The position numbers and the translations under genes were made by a program. This document shows, one piece after another, positions 18,347 through 27,097 of a stretch of 64,000 bases of DNA. Below the pieces are notes generated by a model. The model saw only the letters and a list, made by a program, of their open reading frames with translations. It was not told where the DNA came from and ran no database searches. This DNA comes from Paenibacillus sp. SZ31 (GTDB lineage: Bacteria > Bacillota > Bacilli > Paenibacillales > Paenibacillaceae), in contig NZ_JABBEA010000002.1 in assembly GCF_012912005.1 (NCBI RefSeq), forward strand, positions 496,001 to 560,000, in the 5' to 3' direction. How positions within the stretch are numbered: position 1 is the first letter of the stretch; every line of letters starts with the position of its first letter.

Positions 18347-19756
18347 CTAGTGCGGTTTGTTCCTTGGAGATGGACGCCACCATACATCCTTGAGTTCCTT
18401 AGCCATTGTTGGCGCTACCGGTGACAGATAAGGTGTTCCGAATGAACGAAGACTGCTCAGATGAATGACAACCAAGATAACTCCCAACATGACACCCGTG
18501 AGTCCCAGCGTTCCCGCCAGAAACATCATGGGAAAACGCAGTAGTCGGGTCGCGATGCTGGCAGCATAGCGAGGGATCATGAAAGAAGCGATCCCGGTGA
18601 TCGCTACTATGATAATCATGGGGGCTGATACAATGCCTGCACTTGTCGCTGCTTGCCCAATAATTAATGCTCCCACGATACTAACCGCTGATCCGACCTG
18701 CTTTGGCAAACGGACGCCAGCCTCACGCAGTGCTTCAAAGGCGATTTCCATAATGAGTGCTTCCACCAGTGCAGGAAAAGGGATCTCTTCTCTCGCCCGG
18801 GCAATACTGAGAAGCAACACGGTGGGAATCATCTCCTGATGAAACGTGGTAATCGCTACATAAGCCGATGGAAGCAGCATGGATAGAACAAAGAAAACGT
18901 ATCGCAGCCAGCGTACAAAGACACTCATAAACACATTTTGATAATAATCTTCCGGGGATTGTAACATGGAAAAAATGGTCACTGGCGCGATAAGGGTGAA
19001 CGGTGTTCCGTCAACGAGAATAGCAAAACGACCTTCCAGCAAGTTAGAAGCAACGACATCCGGACGTTCCGTCGCAATCATCTGTGGAAATGGTGAATAA
19101 CGCTGATCCACAATGCCTTCCTCAATGTACTGGCTCTCCAGTACGTCTCGAAGTTTTAGATCCTTCAGTCGTATCTCCACTTCCTCCACCAGTTTAGGAT
19201 CAATTATGCCTTCCATATAGACAAGTGAAATACTGGTGTTCGTGCGATCTCCCATGTTACGCGTATGAATTTTTAATGCAGGTGTTTTGATACGTTTACG
19301 TAGTAGTGACATATTCATGGTTAACGATTCTGTAAATCCATCCCGTGCACCGCGCACAGTTGACTCAGCCAGCGGCTCCTCTGTTGAACGATTTGCTGCT
19401 TGGTATAGCGGGTATACCGTTCCAACTTTTGAACCCTCCAGTAGTAATAGTGCCTCCCCCTCTAATATGGCCTGTACCGCCTGGGTGGTTGTTTCAACTT
19501 GTTTAACGGATGCCAGTGGAACTTGGGCAGCTTCGATCCCCATTTCCTGGAGAGGCGTTAATACCTGACGTTCAAGCCGCTCTGTATCACATAAACCAAC
19601 ACAATATACACATAGGGCTGAAGTAAGACACGCCGTTTGGAAGGTATGAAATACAACGTCCGAGCACCCTTCAAAAACGGAGCGCAACATTTCTTGATCT
19701 ACAGCTAGATATCCGGTTAACGGCAGGTCTTGTTGTGTTATCGCTGATGTGTCCAT
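18347..19756 (-). CDS. gerA: spore germination protein, GerA family
   Basis: A 469-residue A subunit of a germinant receptor. The soluble N-terminal domain (1-280) has the conserved VRGARDGFTESLTMNMSLL region and TRNMGDRTNTSISLVYMEGI. The C-terminal membrane domain has about five helices, with SPEDYYQNVF ahead of the first and the conserved REEIPFPALVEALIMEIAFE. The ribosome binding site is GGGGAGG. It is the first gene of the ger operon, which would be transcribed late in the forespore; no sigma-G promoter was located with confidence. Confidence 0.93.
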   Translation of the reverse strand: MDTSAITQQDLPLTGYLAVDQEMLRSVFEGCSDVVFHTFQTACLTSALCVYCVGLCDTERLERQVLTPLQEMGIEAAQVPLASVKQVETTTQAVQAILEGEALLLLEGSKVGTVYPLYQAANRSTEEPLAESTVRGARDGFTESLTMNMSLLRKRIKTPALKIHTRNMGDRTNTSISLVYMEGIIDPKLVEEVEIRLKDLKLRDVLESQYIEEGIVDQRYSPFPQMIATERPDVVASNLLEGRFAILVDGTPFTLIAPVTIFSMLQSPEDYYQNVFMSVFVRWLRYVFFVLSMLLPSAYVAITTFHQEMIPTVLLLSIARAREEIPFPALVEALIMEIAFEALREAGVRLPKQVGSAVSIVGALIIGQAATSAGIVSAPMIIIVAITGIASFMIPRYAASIATRLLRFPMMFLAGTLGLTGVMLGVILVVIHLSSLRSFGTPYLSPVAPTMAKELKDVWWRPSPRNKPH

Positions 19757-19867
19757 AATGCCTCCCCTTTCCGTGCATGCTCCGTCCAGATATTCTCAGT
19801 TAAAGGTATCCTTTACTTATAAGTTGGGATATATACGCAAAATATCCATCTGCCTTGATGGATGCAG

Positions 19868-19896
19868 CAAAAACTCCTCAACTTGTGTTGAGGAGT
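19868..19896 (-). terminator. intrinsic terminator of the lacI-like gene
   Basis: ACTCCTCAA (19873-19881) pairs with TTGAGGAGT (19888-19896), followed by T residues on the minus strand. Confidence 0.8.
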
Positions 19897-19943
19897 CTGT
19901 CTTTTGATAAAAGTATCTGGAACATAATGATGATGAGTAGTTA

Positions 19944-20936
19944 CTACTCGTATTTAAATTGTACCGAATCACGTTCCACGCATTGAATGTCCAGTGTATA
20001 TAACGTCTCAACAGACTCTCCGTTTAACAGTTGAAAGAGAATATGACCGGCAAGCTGGGCAGCATCCGTCTTTGGTTGCTGAAATGTGGTCAGAGGTGGG
20101 TGTACATACTGAGATGCCGGGATATTGTCAAAACCAATTACGGATAACTGTTCAGGTACTGCAATCCCATGTTCTCTGAAGGCTTCCAAACCGCCAAAGG
20201 CCATTTCATCATTTGCAAAAAATACTGCGGATGGCAGTTCTCCTTCAAGCAGTTTCTTGGCTGCATGGTAGCCATCTTGCTTCATGTATTGTCCGCCGAT
20301 TTTCCATGCCGGGTTCTCTTCGATGCCTGCTTCTGCCATGGCATTGAGATAACCTTGATAACGCTGCAGGTTACATTCCGAATGGGTCGGGCCACTAATA
20401 TAGGCAATCGTCCGATGTCCTTTGTCGATCAGATAACGGGTAGCCAGGTACCCACCTTGCGTATCACTCATCAAAACCTTTACAATATGTGGAGCATCCA
20501 GATCCCGATCCATGACAACAATCGGAAATCCTGCTTCAGATGCCTCCATGAGCAACTGATCTTCAATATTTTGAGCGATGACAATAGCTCCGTCGATTCT
20601 TCTTTCACGAATGTAACGATGGGCTGTCGACTTCTCTCCACCCAGTGAGCTACAGACGATCATATCGTATCCATGGCTCATCGCGATGGACTGTATTCCA
20701 TTCACCAAATCTGAGAAATACGGACTGGACATGTCATGGACAATCACACCAATTGTTTGTGTACTCTGACGCTTCATTTCAGATGCAGGGCCGTTCTTCA
20801 CGTAATTGAGTTGGCTTGCTGCTGCAAGAACTCTCTGCCTTGTTGACTCCCTTACATTACCTTTATCGTTGAGTACGCAAGATACGGTTGAACTGGCTAC
20901 ACCAGCCATCTTGGCGACATCTTTAATCGTTATCAT
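19944..20936 (-). CDS. LacI/GalR-family transcriptional regulator
   Basis: A 330-residue repressor. The N-terminal helix-turn-helix is classic (TIKDVAKMAGVASSTVSCVL, residues 3-22), followed by the hinge and a periplasmic-binding-protein-like sugar domain (TIGVIVHDMSSPYFSDLVNG, VIGFDNIPASQYVHPPLTT). The ribosome binding site TTTGAGGAG precedes the ATG. No sugar operon lies next to it, so its target is unclear; the nearest carbohydrate gene is far away. Monocistronic. Confidence 0.9.
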   Translation of the reverse strand: MITIKDVAKMAGVASSTVSCVLNDKGNVRESTRQRVLAAASQLNYVKNGPASEMKRQSTQTIGVIVHDMSSPYFSDLVNGIQSIAMSHGYDMIVCSSLGGEKSTAHRYIRERRIDGAIVIAQNIEDQLLMEASEAGFPIVVMDRDLDAPHIVKVLMSDTQGGYLATRYLIDKGHRTIAYISGPTHSECNLQRYQGYLNAMAEAGIEENPAWKIGGQYMKQDGYHAAKKLLEGELPSAVFFANDEMAFGGLEAFREHGIAVPEQLSVIGFDNIPASQYVHPPLTTFQQPKTDAAQLAGHILFQLLNGESVETLYTLDIQCVERDSVQFKYE

Positions 20937-21092
20937 GATATATACTCCTCAAAGACAGTTTCATCTATTTATTTCAATATGACTGCAATACACACCAGAT
21001 TGTTCACTAGCATTTTAACACGCCAGTCCGGTCATGTCTCTTTCCAAGGCATCGACTGCGAAAAAACACATTAAAGAAACCGAGGTACCCTC

Positions 21093-21518
21093 ATGAAATT
21101 CAGTGAATATGTAATAGGTCAGCGCTACGAAACAAAATCCTTGGCATTATCCAAGAGCGATATTATTGCTTTTGCCAAAATCTATGATCCACAGTACATG
21201 CATTTGGATGAAGAAAAGGCCACACAAGGCCGCTTCGGCAGTTTGATTGCTTCTGGCATGCAAACGATGAATATCTCCTTTAAGTTATGGATTGAGGTCG
21301 GAATCTATGGAGAGCATGTTGTGGCAGGAACCGGAATGAACAACATTCAATTCTTGAAGCCCGTCTTCCCGGATGATGAACTGCATGTCATTGCAGACGT
21401 CATTGACCTGCTTCCCAGACGTAAAGGTAATGGGATTGTTACCGTGCTGCTGAGTACATTCAATCAGAAGAATCAAAAGGTATTTCAGGCTGAATTAAGT
21501 GCGTTGATTGATAATTAA
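21093..21518 (+). CDS. MaoC-like hotdog dehydratase
   Basis: A 141-residue protein of the (R)-enoyl-CoA hydratase/MaoC family. The family pattern FAKIYDPQYMHLDEEKA carries the catalytic Asp and His of the hydratase motif, and FGSLIASGMQTM follows it as expected. It could hydrate enoyl-CoA or enoyl-ACP. It stands alone between the LacI regulator and a convergent aminotransferase. Confidence 0.87.
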   Translation: MKFSEYVIGQRYETKSLALSKSDIIAFAKIYDPQYMHLDEEKATQGRFGSLIASGMQTMNISFKLWIEVGIYGEHVVAGTGMNNIQFLKPVFPDDELHVIADVIDLLPRRKGNGIVTVLLSTFNQKNQKVFQAELSALIDN

Positions 21519-21535
21519 GGACGAGAAAAGCCAAA

Positions 21536-21559
21536 AAAAGCCGCCAATTGGCGGCTTTT
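21536..21559. terminator. bidirectional terminator
   Basis: A perfect 12-bp palindromic stem AAAAGCCGCCAA/TTGGCGGCTTTT between convergent genes; A- and T-rich flanks suit both directions. Confidence 0.85.
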
Positions 21560-21585
21560 CGTAGATATATCCCATTGAAGCATTT

Positions 21586-22776
21586 TTAAGTGGTATAGCC
21601 TTTCAAGACCTGCCCCAATATTTCAACACCCTTCACAATCTGTTCATCCGACGGCGTGGAGAAATTAAGTCTAATGGCATTACAAGGGTCTTGCTCGTTC
21701 ACCAGGAATGCATTTCCCGGCACAACCGCAACCCCTTGGGCTGCTGCAGTCTTGGCATAATCAAGCATTGGCACATGTGCTGGCAGATCACACCAGAGAA
21801 ACAGTCCACCATCCGGTTGGGTATAGGTAATGGACTCACCCATATGCTCTTGCAGCTTGTCCATCATCAATGTTGCTTTTCTCCGATATACCTCACGAAT
21901 GCTGTTGATATGCCCCGCGTAGTCATACTCTGTCATGAACTTGTATGCCAGAATCTGTGGAAGCATGGCCGTATGTACGTCTTCTCCCTGTTTCGCGACA
22001 ACCATTTTCTCCACGACTTCATGTGGCGCTTGTACAAAACCGACGCGCAGCCCCGCCGACAGAATTTTAGAGAATGATCCAACATAGATAACCAGACCCT
22101 CATCATCCATTGATTTGATCGTTGGCACATCGTCTCCATTGAATCGAAGTTCTCCGTACGGGTTATCTTCCAAAATCATCACGCCATACTTCTTAGCCAA
22201 CTCGTAAATGGCCTTCCGTTTCTCCAGGCTCGTCGTTACACCGGTAGGATTCTGAAAACTTGGAATCACGTAGATCAGTTTCACATTCGGCTCCGTTTGC
22301 AGCGCCTGTTCCAGCTTCTCGATATCCATACCGTCCATCTCCATTGGAACACCGGCAAGCTTCGCACCAGATGCCCGGAAGGAGTTCAGAGAACCGATAA
22401 AGCTCGGACTCTCACAGATGATGGTATCCCCCTCATTACAGAACACTTTACAGGCCAGTTCAATCCCCTGCTGCGCTCCAGATACGATGAACAATTGATC
22501 GGATGGCTTACCCGTATCAAAACCAGTCTTCAAATGTTGAGTCAATGCTTCTCTCAAGGGAATATATCCTTCGGTGATTCCGTATTGCAGAGCCGTGACC
22601 GGGTCCTGTTCCAGAATGGATTGGGTAAACGTACGAATCGCCTCAATAGGAAAGGTTTCCGGAGCTGGGTTTCCCGCAGAGAATGGAATCACATTTTGCC
22701 CCGAAGAAGCCTTCAGGATTTCTCGAATAATGGATGGTTGCAGTGCTGCGATACGATTGGAAAATGAATAGTTCAT
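21586..22776 (-). CDS. PLP-dependent aminotransferase, class I/II (2-aminoadipate aminotransferase-like)
   Basis: About 396 residues. Fold-type I motifs are present: FSAGNPAPETFP near the N terminus, SGAQQGIELACK, YVIPSFQNPTGVT, the PLP aspartate region LEDNPYGELRF and the Schiff-base lysine in YVGSFSKILSAGLRVG. This pattern fits the LysN/MocR-type aminotransferases (2-aminoadipate, aromatic or branched substrates) without the GntR domain. The ATG at 22776 is preferred; the ATG at 22803 would encode the GGGAGG ribosome binding site. Monocistronic. Confidence 0.88.
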   Translation of the reverse strand: MNYSFSNRIAALQPSIIREILKASSGQNVIPFSAGNPAPETFPIEAIRTFTQSILEQDPVTALQYGITEGYIPLREALTQHLKTGFDTGKPSDQLFIVSGAQQGIELACKVFCNEGDTIICESPSFIGSLNSFRASGAKLAGVPMEMDGMDIEKLEQALQTEPNVKLIYVIPSFQNPTGVTTSLEKRKAIYELAKKYGVMILEDNPYGELRFNGDDVPTIKSMDDEGLVIYVGSFSKILSAGLRVGFVQAPHEVVEKMVVAKQGEDVHTAMLPQILAYKFMTEYDYAGHINSIREVYRRKATLMMDKLQEHMGESITYTQPDGGLFLWCDLPAHVPMLDYAKTAAAQGVAVVPGNAFLVNEQDPCNAIRLNFSTPSDEQIVKGVEILGQVLKGYTT

Positions 22777-22895
22777 GTTAAGTAGTGCCTCCCGACATTT
22801 CATCTGAATTAATCCTCTATTATTACATTAGATTCTATTATACGAGCATTTACCGATTTTCCAAACTCTCTCCACCAAATTAATGTATGTACACC

Positions 22896-22926
22896 AAAAA
22901 AAGAGGCCGCCGTCAGCAACCTCTTT
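22896..22926 (-). terminator. terminator of the polyketide operon
   Basis: AAAGAGG (22900-22906) pairs with CCTCTTT (22920-22926); the minus strand continues into a run of seven T residues. Confidence 0.7.
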
Positions 22927-22956
22927 CGCATAAGTATTGAGCAAAATTTCAGCCTG

Positions 22957-24105
22957 TTAGCGCGCTGCATTCATCTCGGATAACCGTGTGGCCTTCACAA
23001 CATAAGCGGCTAAACCGGGGATCATGCGAGCCAGACCAGGATAGAATTTATTGGTCTTGGCAAAAGCCAGCTTTTGAATTCTTCTTGCGCGTCTGAGCAA
23101 TTGGGTGAATTCACGACTTGCTTCCAACGTGTAATTACTCTGCCAATCGGCATGTTCAATGTCGCCTTGCAGGTACTTGTCAGTCCACTTTGCACACAGG
23201 AGTGAGGATCGAAGGGCAATGGACATCCCGTCTCCACATAGGGGTGGTATCACCAGCATGGCATCCCCAATATGCGGATATCTGGACCACGGTTCAGGAA
23301 CATTGGATAGATGCAGCGGCGCAATCGACACCTGCGTTCCGTCTACAGGCTTTCCTTCGGCCAACCGGGCTGCCAAGTTTACATTCGTCTGGGATGCAGC
23401 CTGCAAAAAATCGATAACAGACTTGCCACTTCCCTGCACGGTTTCCAATGTCAATAATGCGGCAACATTCACAATACCATCCTCAATCGGGGAAATCCCC
23501 ACATAGCCACCATCGCAAAAATATAACTCGACCCGAGCGGGAATCTCAATGCCGCTGAAGTGGGATTTAACGCCAACATATACGGTTTGGTCCCGCAGAT
23601 CAGGTGCGGAAGCCATCCCTCGAAGCTTTTTACTGCCATGTGCTCCGATGACGGCTTTGGCTCTGTAGCTGATCCGCTCGTCCCCCTGCTTCACCTGAAC
23701 CTCATAACTGGCATCCTCAAGCTGCTCGATGCTCGTTATGGTCGCTTTGGTCACAATCTGGGCCCCGGCCGACAGAGCCTTCTGGTGCAAAATCTGGTCC
23801 AGCTCATATCGGCTTATGCCATAAGCGAATCCTGGCAACGGTACTTCAATCACTCCGCCTTGCTGCATAACGATTTTGGCATGATCCATGGTGCTGGGTT
23901 TCTTCGCTTGGTCCAGAAGGTGAATGTCCAGAACCTCTAGCATTTCCTTGGTTTCTGGTGACATGAACTCACCACAGGTTTTGTGACGCGGGAACTCCTG
24001 GCGATCCAGCAAAAGAGTCCGATGACCTTTCCCCGCTAGTTGCATTGCACAGGTACTGCCGGCAATTCCGGCTCCGATGACGATGACATCTATCGATTTC
24101 GACAC
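22957..24105 (-). CDS. FAD-dependent oxidoreductase (geranylgeranyl reductase/UbiH-like) of the polyketide operon
   Basis: A 382-residue flavoprotein. The N-terminal FAD motif VIVIGAGIAGSTCAMQLA (GxGxxG) is followed by LLLDRQEFPRHKTCGEF, typical of the geranylgeranyl reductase and aromatic hydroxylase group, and a GD-type second FAD motif appears in YPHIGDAMLVIPPLCGDGMS. It is the third gene after the type III polyketide synthase and methyltransferase, and by analogy with Streptomyces phenolic lipid operons may hydroxylate or oxidise the aromatic product. The exact reaction is inferred. Confidence 0.85.
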   Translation of the reverse strand: MSKSIDVIVIGAGIAGSTCAMQLAGKGHRTLLLDRQEFPRHKTCGEFMSPETKEMLEVLDIHLLDQAKKPSTMDHAKIVMQQGGVIEVPLPGFAYGISRYELDQILHQKALSAGAQIVTKATITSIEQLEDASYEVQVKQGDERISYRAKAVIGAHGSKKLRGMASAPDLRDQTVYVGVKSHFSGIEIPARVELYFCDGGYVGISPIEDGIVNVAALLTLETVQGSGKSVIDFLQAASQTNVNLAARLAEGKPVDGTQVSIAPLHLSNVPEPWSRYPHIGDAMLVIPPLCGDGMSIALRSSLLCAKWTDKYLQGDIEHADWQSNYTLEASREFTQLLRRARRIQKLAFAKTNKFYPGLARMIPGLAAYVVKATRLSEMNAAR

Positions 24106-24111
24106 GTAAGA

Positions 24112-24831
24112 TCACCTTCCTTTCGTGGGAATAACAACAGAGTAACGGAATAAAGGCTTCCATTCATAGGTCATCGTGTCATGATTTAACCGTTGTTTGA
24201 GTTCCCGCCAATCCCTCCCTGTAAAGCCTTTGGCAACGGAAAGCGGGCCATCATGACGGATGTAACGATTGCGCGAGATCATACGTGTTGTAATCCAGAC
24301 CGCCTTATAGGATACGGGGTGACGATGAATATCATTAATGACAACACCGTGCCTGGATGCTCGAAGCATATGAGAAACCATATCAACCAGCTGATCTCCG
24401 TCAAAATGATGCACAAACTGGGAGCCTGTCACGATATCTGCGGAAGCGTCAGGCAGTTGTGTAAGATCGGCACGCTGTACCTGAACTCGGGGTTCGTCAC
24501 GGAATAGTTGTCTCGCTTCCTCACACGCCTCTTCCGTCAGATCAACCAGTGTAATCTCCAATTGAATGCCCTGACGATCCGCCCAATGCAGTAGCTTCTG
24601 GTTCACATCTCCTGAACCTGCCCCCACATCCAGAAGAGTCAGCTTATCCGGCCTCCCGACAGAGTTCCATAACTTCTCCACACCAGCGAGAGTTGGGCCA
24701 GGTGCTGCAAATATTTTGTTAAGCCGTCTCAGATGTCGGAGTGCTTCACGCAGCTCCTCGCCTCCCAGAGAGAAGTCGTCCATCAGTTCATCTTCCTTGG
24801 CCCGAATGGACAGTGTTCTAAAGAAGGACAT
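24112..24831 (-). CDS. class I SAM-dependent methyltransferase of the polyketide operon
   Basis: About 239 residues with the Rossmann-type SAM motif LLDVGAGSGDVNQKL, the acidic end of strand 2 (LVDLTEEAC) and post-motif regions ADLTQLPDASADIVTGSQFVHH. It starts 14 bases inside the 3' end of the polyketide synthase gene; the ATG at 24831 has GGAGG at better spacing than the ATG at 24837. It presumably O-methylates the polyketide. The family differs from the membrane ICMT-type methyltransferases (BpsB, SrsB) found with many bacterial type III PKS genes. Confidence 0.85.
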   Translation of the reverse strand: MSFFRTLSIRAKEDELMDDFSLGGEELREALRHLRRLNKIFAAPGPTLAGVEKLWNSVGRPDKLTLLDVGAGSGDVNQKLLHWADRQGIQLEITLVDLTEEACEEARQLFRDEPRVQVQRADLTQLPDASADIVTGSQFVHHFDGDQLVDMVSHMLRASRHGVVINDIHRHPVSYKAVWITTRMISRNRYIRHDGPLSVAKGFTGRDWRELKQRLNHDTMTYEWKPLFRYSVVIPTKGR

Positions 24832-25975
24832 GATCATGCTCCTCCATCACGGAAGATAATGAGGGTACATAAGTGAATTTCATCAACTCTGCGGTGAGTC
24901 CGGGTCCAAATGCCATGGCTACACCATCTGTGGATGATTGCTCCTGTGCCTTCATGTCCTCACGCATCGCATTCAGTACAAAAAGAATGGTGTTAGAGGA
25001 TAAGTTACCAAACGTTCTGAGGATATCCCTGCTGTATTTCGTTTGCTCGTCTCGCAGCTTCATGACATTCTGCACAGAGTCCACAATCCCGCGTCCGCCC
25101 GGATGAATGGCCCACAGTTCAGGAAGCTGTTCACTTTGAAGTAACAGACGCAACTCCTCTTCCAGATGAACACCGAGCAGCTTCGGAATACGAGGTGACA
25201 GATACAGATCATACCCCAGGTTCCCGACCTCCCATGTCATATCTTCAGTCGAATCCGGAAGAAGCACAGAATAACCCGTTCCCAGACTCAGATAATCCGT
25301 GTGCTGAGGTTCGGGTGTACCGACCACGCAAGAAGAAGCAGCGTCTCCGAAGAATGAAGCTGCAAACAGCGCTTCCCGATCTTGCACCGGCTGAAAATGA
25401 AGTGTACACAACTCTACAAAGACAATAAGTACCTGTGATCCCGGAGCACCCTGCACGACATCTCGTGCCATCTGAATGGCTTTCAACCCTGCCGCACACC
25501 CCTGAAAGATCAGCGGCAGTCGATTGACACGGGCAGACAAACCCAAATGACGGATGAGCATAACATCCAGACCCGGAAGATATTGACCGGTACAGCTGAC
25601 CGTGATGATATGCGTGATGCTCTTAGGAGACATGCCTGAATCTTTCAGTGCTCTCTCTGCCGCCTCGATCCCGAGCGGAAGCGCCTCTCGCTTGTATGTA
25701 TTCATTCGTTCTTCGGTTGTCGGGATATCTGATACATCACCAGAGGGCAGATAACGGCATTCTTCCAGCGAACCTAGATAGCTCGGTTCCACCGTATAGC
25801 GTGTTTCAACACCACAGGACTTGAATATTCGCTTGGCAAAGCGGGCCAAATCTGGCCGATCCTGAAGAGAAGAAGCGATCAACTCTGCAATGTCTGACTG
25901 TGCTACGGCGTGAGCAGGTAGAGCCGTTCCCATGCCAAGAATCGCGATATCGGATGGACTGTTATATTGGTTCAT
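24818..25975 (-). CDS. type III polyketide synthase (chalcone/stilbene synthase superfamily)
   Basis: 385 residues, the usual length for the family. The Cys-His-Asn triad is visible: C160 in LIFQGCAAG, H291 in WAIHPGGRGI and N328 in GNLSSNTI. The enzyme condenses acyl-CoA starters with malonyl-CoA; bacterial homologues make alkylpyrones or alkylresorcinols. The ATG at 25975 is set by AGGAGG six bases upstream; the frame open to 25999 would include that site. It is the first gene of a PKS-methyltransferase-flavoprotein operon. A perfect 14-bp palindrome lies about 54 bases upstream. Confidence 0.92.
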   Translation of the reverse strand: MNQYNSPSDIAILGMGTALPAHAVAQSDIAELIASSLQDRPDLARFAKRIFKSCGVETRYTVEPSYLGSLEECRYLPSGDVSDIPTTEERMNTYKREALPLGIEAAERALKDSGMSPKSITHIITVSCTGQYLPGLDVMLIRHLGLSARVNRLPLIFQGCAAGLKAIQMARDVVQGAPGSQVLIVFVELCTLHFQPVQDREALFAASFFGDAASSCVVGTPEPQHTDYLSLGTGYSVLLPDSTEDMTWEVGNLGYDLYLSPRIPKLLGVHLEEELRLLLQSEQLPELWAIHPGGRGIVDSVQNVMKLRDEQTKYSRDILRTFGNLSSNTILFVLNAMREDMKAQEQSSTDGVAMAFGPGLTAELMKFTYVPSLSSVMEEHDHVLL

Positions 25976-26028
25976 AATTAACCTCCTGGTATTGGTCATT
26001 ATTTCCTCTAATTAACAACTCTTACCCT

Positions 26029-26042
26029 TAACGATATCGTTA
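26029..26042. promoter_or_regulatory. perfect palindrome, candidate operator of the PKS operon
   Basis: TAACGATATCGTTA is a perfect 14-bp inverted repeat upstream of the polyketide synthase gene, adjoining an AT-rich TATAA-like box on the minus strand. A regulator binding here is inferred; none is encoded next to it. The rest of the gap between 25976 and 26137 shows nothing else clear. Confidence 0.4.
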
Positions 26043-26137
26043 TAATCTTATGAACGCACCTAATCTAGTTTATTAACAGATCCGCAAGCTCAGAAGCTTG
26101 GTTTCAACAAGCACTTGAAACAACTGCACAAATAAAC

Positions 26138-26162
26138 CAAAAAAGCCGCCATTAGGCGACTT
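26138..26162 (-). terminator. terminator of the esterase operon
   Basis: A stem based on AAGCCGCC/GGCGACTT with one mismatch and an ATTA loop; the minus strand then runs into six T residues. Confidence 0.75.
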
Positions 26163-26207
26163 CAAGGTAATAAGATTACTTCTAACGACACACTGATGCA
26201 CGTTACG

Positions 26208-27092
26208 TTATTTAGAAAATGCCTCTCTAATCTTGTCACTCATCCGATACCAGGCATCCTCAGCCATCTGGAGATCACCAAAATGCGTAAATCCATGAGC
26301 GGCCCCCTCATACTCCTTAAGAGTCACCTTCACACCGCTTGCTTCCAGCCTTGCTGCATATGTTCTTGCTTCTTGAGCTAGTGAATCTTTCTCCGCGGTA
26401 ATGATCAGTGCTTCCGGAAGACCCTCTAATGATTTTGCGAGTACAGGTGAAGCTAACGGGTCATGCGCATCTTCTGGCGTTTCAAGGTACATGGCGTTGA
26501 ACATTCTGGCGATATCGGCTGGAATAGCTTCTTCAAAACTCGGTTTCTCAGCCGGATCTGTAGCTACATCCAACACCGCATAATCCATAATTTGAAGAAT
26601 AATGGGCAGCTCGCTTCCACGTTGCTGATTCAGTAAACACACTGCTGTTGCAAGGTTACCACCAGCACTATGCCCCCCAATAGCGAATAGAGACGGGTTA
26701 ACTGATAAGGATTGCGGATTGGCGTGGACCCACTGTACAACGTCGTAACATTCATGGACCGCCGTTGGGAACTTGTGCTCTGGTGCAAGACTGTAATCGA
26801 TATTAACGACCACACAATCAGATCGATCAGCGATCAAGCGACACCATGGATCATCCATCTCTGCTTGTCCCAAGATGAAACCACCCCCATGCATATTAAA
26901 GAAGACCGGCAGAGGCGCGGAATGGTCCCTATCCGGTGTATACACAAGTACACGTGTATCACCTTTCGTCGTAGGAATCATGGCTTCTTCCACTGTGACA
27001 GCATACGCGGAACTGGGTTGAAGAGCTGCGTCTGTACCGACGACATTTTGACGCATACGTTGTACCATTGCCATTTGTTGTTGTTGATCCAT
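26208..27092 (-). CDS. alpha/beta hydrolase, HSL-type esterase
   Basis: About 294 residues, hormone-sensitive-lipase family (family IV esterases). The oxyanion motif HGGGFILG, the nucleophile elbow GGHSAGGN, a catalytic Asp in ITAEKDSLAQ and a catalytic His in GAAHGFTHFG are visible. No signal peptide, so it is cytoplasmic. The ATG at 27092 follows AAGGAG at eight bases and lies five bases after the end of the chemoreceptor gene, so the two are co-transcribed. The natural ester is unknown. Confidence 0.88.
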   Translation of the reverse strand: MDQQQQMAMVQRMRQNVVGTDAALQPSSAYAVTVEEAMIPTTKGDTRVLVYTPDRDHSAPLPVFFNMHGGGFILGQAEMDDPWCRLIADRSDCVVVNIDYSLAPEHKFPTAVHECYDVVQWVHANPQSLSVNPSLFAIGGHSAGGNLATAVCLLNQQRGSELPIILQIMDYAVLDVATDPAEKPSFEEAIPADIARMFNAMYLETPEDAHDPLASPVLAKSLEGLPEALIITAEKDSLAQEARTYAARLEASGVKVTLKEYEGAAHGFTHFGDLQMAEDAWYRMSDKIREAFSK

Positions 27093-27097
27093 AGTTA

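Noticed and set aside
23560-23940. A 126-codon plus-strand open frame within the flavoprotein gene
   Set aside because: No ribosome binding site, antisense to conserved FAD-binding sequence.
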